Source: UBA1146 sp963854815
Lineage (GTDB): Bacteria > Planctomycetota > UBA8108 > UBA1146
DNA: 6,059 nt
Assembly (NCBI GenBank): GCA_963854815.1
Contig: CAWLAN010000146.1
Coordinates: forward strand, 1-6,059
Reading direction: 5' to 3'
A program made the translations under genes and the position numbers. The notes under the pieces were generated by a model, which saw only the letters and a list, made by a program, of their open reading frames with translations, was not told the DNA's origin and made no database searches. The stretch's first letter is position 1, and the number at the start of each line of letters is the position of its first letter. Of this stretch, positions 3,956 to 6,059 are shown piece after piece.

Positions 3956-5971
3956 GCCACTACCGAGGCAGGGGTAGGAATCCTGTGCATCGCCGCAGTC
4001 GGGGAAGGGCGCCTCAGGTGATGCGGTGGCGCTGAACAGATAACCCAGCAGAGAGACCGGATCGGCGATGTTCACCTGGTCGTCGTGGTTGACATCGATG
4101 GCTGCGATGCAGGAGCAAGGACTGCCGAAGAAGAGATGCGCGAGCAACTGGATCGGATCGGCGATGTCGATGACCAGATCGATGTTGACGTCCCCACGGA
4201 TGAAGTTCAGATCACAATCGTCGGGCAGTCCATCTTCATCTTTGTCGGTGTCAGAGCCCAGGAACAGTTCCATCAGGTCGAGAACACCATCTTCGTCGCA
4301 GTCCAGCAGCAGTCCGTCGTAACGATCGAGCAACAACTCCAGATCAATAACGTCGATGGAGGAATCTCCATTCATGTCGAAGATCTCGAAGCCGGATTGG
4401 AAGCCTGCTTCTGCGGCGAGCACGAATTGGAAATAGTCGTCGAGGTCGACGTCTCCGTCCCTGTCTCCATCGCCAAGTAGATCGGGGTGGAAGAGTTTCC
4501 ATGTATCGTTTGCGGGAAGATCGGTGATGGTTCGGGTTGCTCCTCCTGGAAAAAATACGGTGAGCTCTGCCACGGTTTCTGCATCTGCAAGACCGTGGTG
4601 AAAGATCCATTCCCCTTCGGACTTGTAATACTGCCCCGCACCGCGCTGGGCGGACCAGAGGAGTGCTCCCGTGTCATCAAGCATCTCGATACGCGAACCG
4701 ACCGCGAAGTGGTTGGGAGCCGGCGCCACCGGATCGAGGCGAATGAAGTTACCGTTTCCCTCGTCGGGATGAATGAAGAGATGGAAATTACCGAGGTGGT
4801 CTGCTGTGAAGAGGTCAATGTCTCCATCCAGGTCAACATCTGCCTGCACACAACAATAACTGAATCCAGGAGAATCGAGGCCCAGCGAGGGTGCGTTATC
4901 TATCCAGGGGGCCGGCCCGTCCTGAACAAAAAGTCGGTTCGGGGCACTGCTATCTAGAACCAACAGATCGAGATCTCCATCGAGTTGGTGATCGAAGAAC
5001 AAGGCACCCCAACTCACAATTCCGAACCCGACTCCATAAGTGGATGTCACATCACTGAAGCCGAAATCCCCGTCATTTTGCAGCAAAGGATGGGACAGTT
5101 CGTAATTTGTACAGTAGATATCCATCTTTCCGTCGAGATTGATGTCTCCTGCACAGATTCCCATCGAATCGATGATTACTCCGGAACCCAGATCACTCCG
5201 TTCGATGAAAAAGCCTCCCTGATTTTCAAACATCCGGTTGGGGTAGCCACCGCTGTAGCCCTTGTCATTGGAGATGTATATGTCGAGGTCTCCGTCGAGA
5301 TCAAAGTCCTGCAGCATCCCCTGCATGCCTGGTTCTTCCAGAGAAAACGCTGCGATTTGTGAAGATGGAAGGAAGTTACCTTGACCATCGTTGAAGAAGA
5401 GGTGGTCGGCAGATAACGATGATCCGGCGCCTCCTGTGACGATCAGTAGATCAACCCAGTCATCCCCATTGAGATCTCCGAAAGCGCCGCCCACGCTTTT
5501 GCCGGGAAGGTCGAGCCCTGCTTGTTGGGAGATATCAGTGAACTGGAAGTTACCATCGTTTCTCAGGAGGTAGTTGTGGTCAGTCCAGGACATGATCAGG
5601 ATGTCTAGATCTCCGTCGCCATCCGGGTCTCCAACGGCGATCGCTCCGGCGTTGGCTATAGCGGGGGGATTTACCACATCGGTTCGATTGGTGAAGTAAC
5701 CGTTGCCATCGTTTTCCAGAAATTGCACGAGATCGGCCACTCCGGTCAAAACCAGGTCGGCATCTCCATCCTGATCGAGATCGACTGCTGCGAAGCCCTG
5801 GCCAAGACCGGGAGATCCAATCAAAAACTGAAAATCCAGGCCTCGAATCACCGCTTCGTCGACATAGGGAACCGGGGGAGTTTGGCCGCAGATACTTACA
5901 GAGAAGAAGGTTCCAAGTAGCGCGATGCAAGCAAGAGCGAGGGTGGTGGCCCGTACTCTGATCTGTTGCAT
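3947..5971 (-). CDS. Secreted FG-GAP/VCBS seven-bladed propeller protein with ASPIC/UnbV and dockerin-like calcium modules
   Basis: A 674-aa exported protein of unknown partner. Residues 1-33 form a Sec-type signal: basic start, then 'TTLALACIALLGTFFSV'. Seven acidic calcium loops of the DxDxDGDxD type begin at residues 64, 115, 166, 222, 276, 327 and 378, spaced mostly 51 residues apart, as expected for a seven-bladed integrin-like propeller. Residues about 408-496 match the ASPIC/UnbV domain ('VGSRIEML', 'YYKSEGEWIFHHGL', 'VAELTVFFPGG'). Next come two dockerin/EF-like loops (about 500-517 and 531-551), a thrombospondin-3-like acidic stretch (556-587) and two planctomycete-style dockerin repeats ('GDVNIDLVIDIADP', 'DVNHDDQVNIADP'). 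The tail is Cys-rich ('PFPDCG', then two more Cys). Likely role: extracellular or surface binding stabilised by calcium; no catalytic site is recognised. The start is the ATG at 5971, because the longer TTG reading from 5986 would begin inside the Shine-Dalgarno site. Sampled stretches look less GC-rich than the left-hand genes. Confidence 0.9.
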   Translation of the reverse strand: MQQIRVRATTLALACIALLGTFFSVSICGQTPPVPYVDEAVIRGLDFQFLIGSPGLGQGFAAVDLDQDGDADLVLTGVADLVQFLENDGNGYFTNRTDVVNPPAIANAGAIAVGDPDGDGDLDILIMSWTDHNYLLRNDGNFQFTDISQQAGLDLPGKSVGGAFGDLNGDDWVDLLIVTGGAGSSLSADHLFFNDGQGNFLPSSQIAAFSLEEPGMQGMLQDFDLDGDLDIYISNDKGYSGGYPNRMFENQGGFFIERSDLGSGVIIDSMGICAGDINLDGKMDIYCTNYELSHPLLQNDGDFGFSDVTSTYGVGFGIVSWGALFFDHQLDGDLDLLVLDSSAPNRLFVQDGPAPWIDNAPSLGLDSPGFSYCCVQADVDLDGDIDLFTADHLGNFHLFIHPDEGNGNFIRLDPVAPAPNHFAVGSRIEMLDDTGALLWSAQRGAGQYYKSEGEWIFHHGLADAETVAELTVFFPGGATRTITDLPANDTWKLFHPDLLGDGDRDGDVDLDDYFQFVLAAEAGFQSGFEIFDMNGDSSIDVIDLELLLDRYDGLLLDCDEDGVLDLMELFLGSDTDKDEDGLPDDCDLNFIRGDVNIDLVIDIADPIQLLAHLFFGSPCSCIAAIDVNHDDQVNIADPVSLLGYLFSATASPEAPFPDCGDAQDSYPCLGSGCP

Positions 5972-5977
5972 TGGAAT

Positions 5978-5984
5978 CCTCCTC
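5978..5984 (-). promoter_or_regulatory. Ribosome binding site that decides the start of the FG-GAP gene
   Basis: The minus strand reads GAGGAGG, then 6 nt, then the ATG at 5971-5969. The alternative in-frame TTG (5986-5984) overlaps this site and would translate it as Arg-Arg, so it is not the real start. The remaining upstream bases to 6059 show no convincing promoter. Confidence 0.8.
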
Positions 5985-6059
5985 AAGGCAATCGCAATCG
6001 TTCAATACAAGAGAATGAGTACAGATGCCTCCGATCCTCAATTGCACGAGAGATGCGTG

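Noticed and set aside
5869..5895. Possible lipoprotein signal (VSIC) in the FG-GAP protein
   Set aside because: The residue before Cys is Ile, whereas lipoboxes need Gly, Ala or Ser there. A standard signal-peptidase cleavage near Gly-Gln is more likely.
5580..6047. 155-codon minus-strand open frame overlapping the 5' end of the FG-GAP gene
   Set aside because: Out-of-frame shadow; Arg/Ser-rich translation without motifs, while the overlapping frame has a signal peptide and calcium loops.

Overview
The window looks like a piece of a Planctomycetota chromosome, or that of a close relative. It is GC-rich over most of its length. It carries an adjacent pair of Tat-leadered proteins, a Gfo/Idh/MocA oxidoreductase and a sugar-isomerase-type TIM barrel. 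It also carries a secreted FG-GAP/VCBS protein whose C-terminus has the 'GDVN..D..(I/V)DIADP..LL..LF' dockerin-like repeats and the 'PFPDCG' tail that I associate with planctomycete exported proteins. The taxonomic call is an inference from protein style; no rRNA or other marker gene is present.

Layout, left to right. (1) Positions 1-1355, minus strand: an enolase-superfamily dehydratase/racemase (252-1355), most like cis-3-hydroxy-L-proline dehydratase, followed 16 nt downstream by the start of a short-chain dehydrogenase/reductase that runs off the left edge (1-235). Close spacing and individual ribosome binding sites suggest one operon. (2) Positions 1356-1560: a 205-nt divergent intergenic region with weak candidate promoters, a short inverted repeat and a possible 7-codon leader ORF directly ahead of the rightward genes. 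(3) Positions 1561-3936, plus strand: the oxidoreductase (1561-3012) and the TIM-barrel protein (3016-3936, TTG start), separated by 3 nt and almost certainly co-transcribed. (4) Positions 3917-3955: an imperfect 12-bp inverted repeat straddling two convergent stop codons, a candidate bidirectional terminator. (5) Positions 3947-5971, minus strand: a large secreted calcium-loop protein with seven propeller blades, an ASPIC/UnbV domain and dockerin-like modules. (6) Positions 5972-6059: its upstream region, with a strong Shine-Dalgarno site and no convincing promoter.

How the genes may work together: the leftward pair is probably cytoplasmic small-molecule catabolism, with dehydration of a hydroxyproline-like or acid-sugar substrate plus a reductase. 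The rightward pair is probably exported folded through Tat and may oxidise and then isomerise or cleave a sugar or glycoside outside the cytoplasm. The shared divergent region allows co-regulation of both sides, but no regulator gene is visible. The FG-GAP gene is convergent and probably an independent unit. No RNA gene, insertion sequence, CRISPR array or attachment site was seen.
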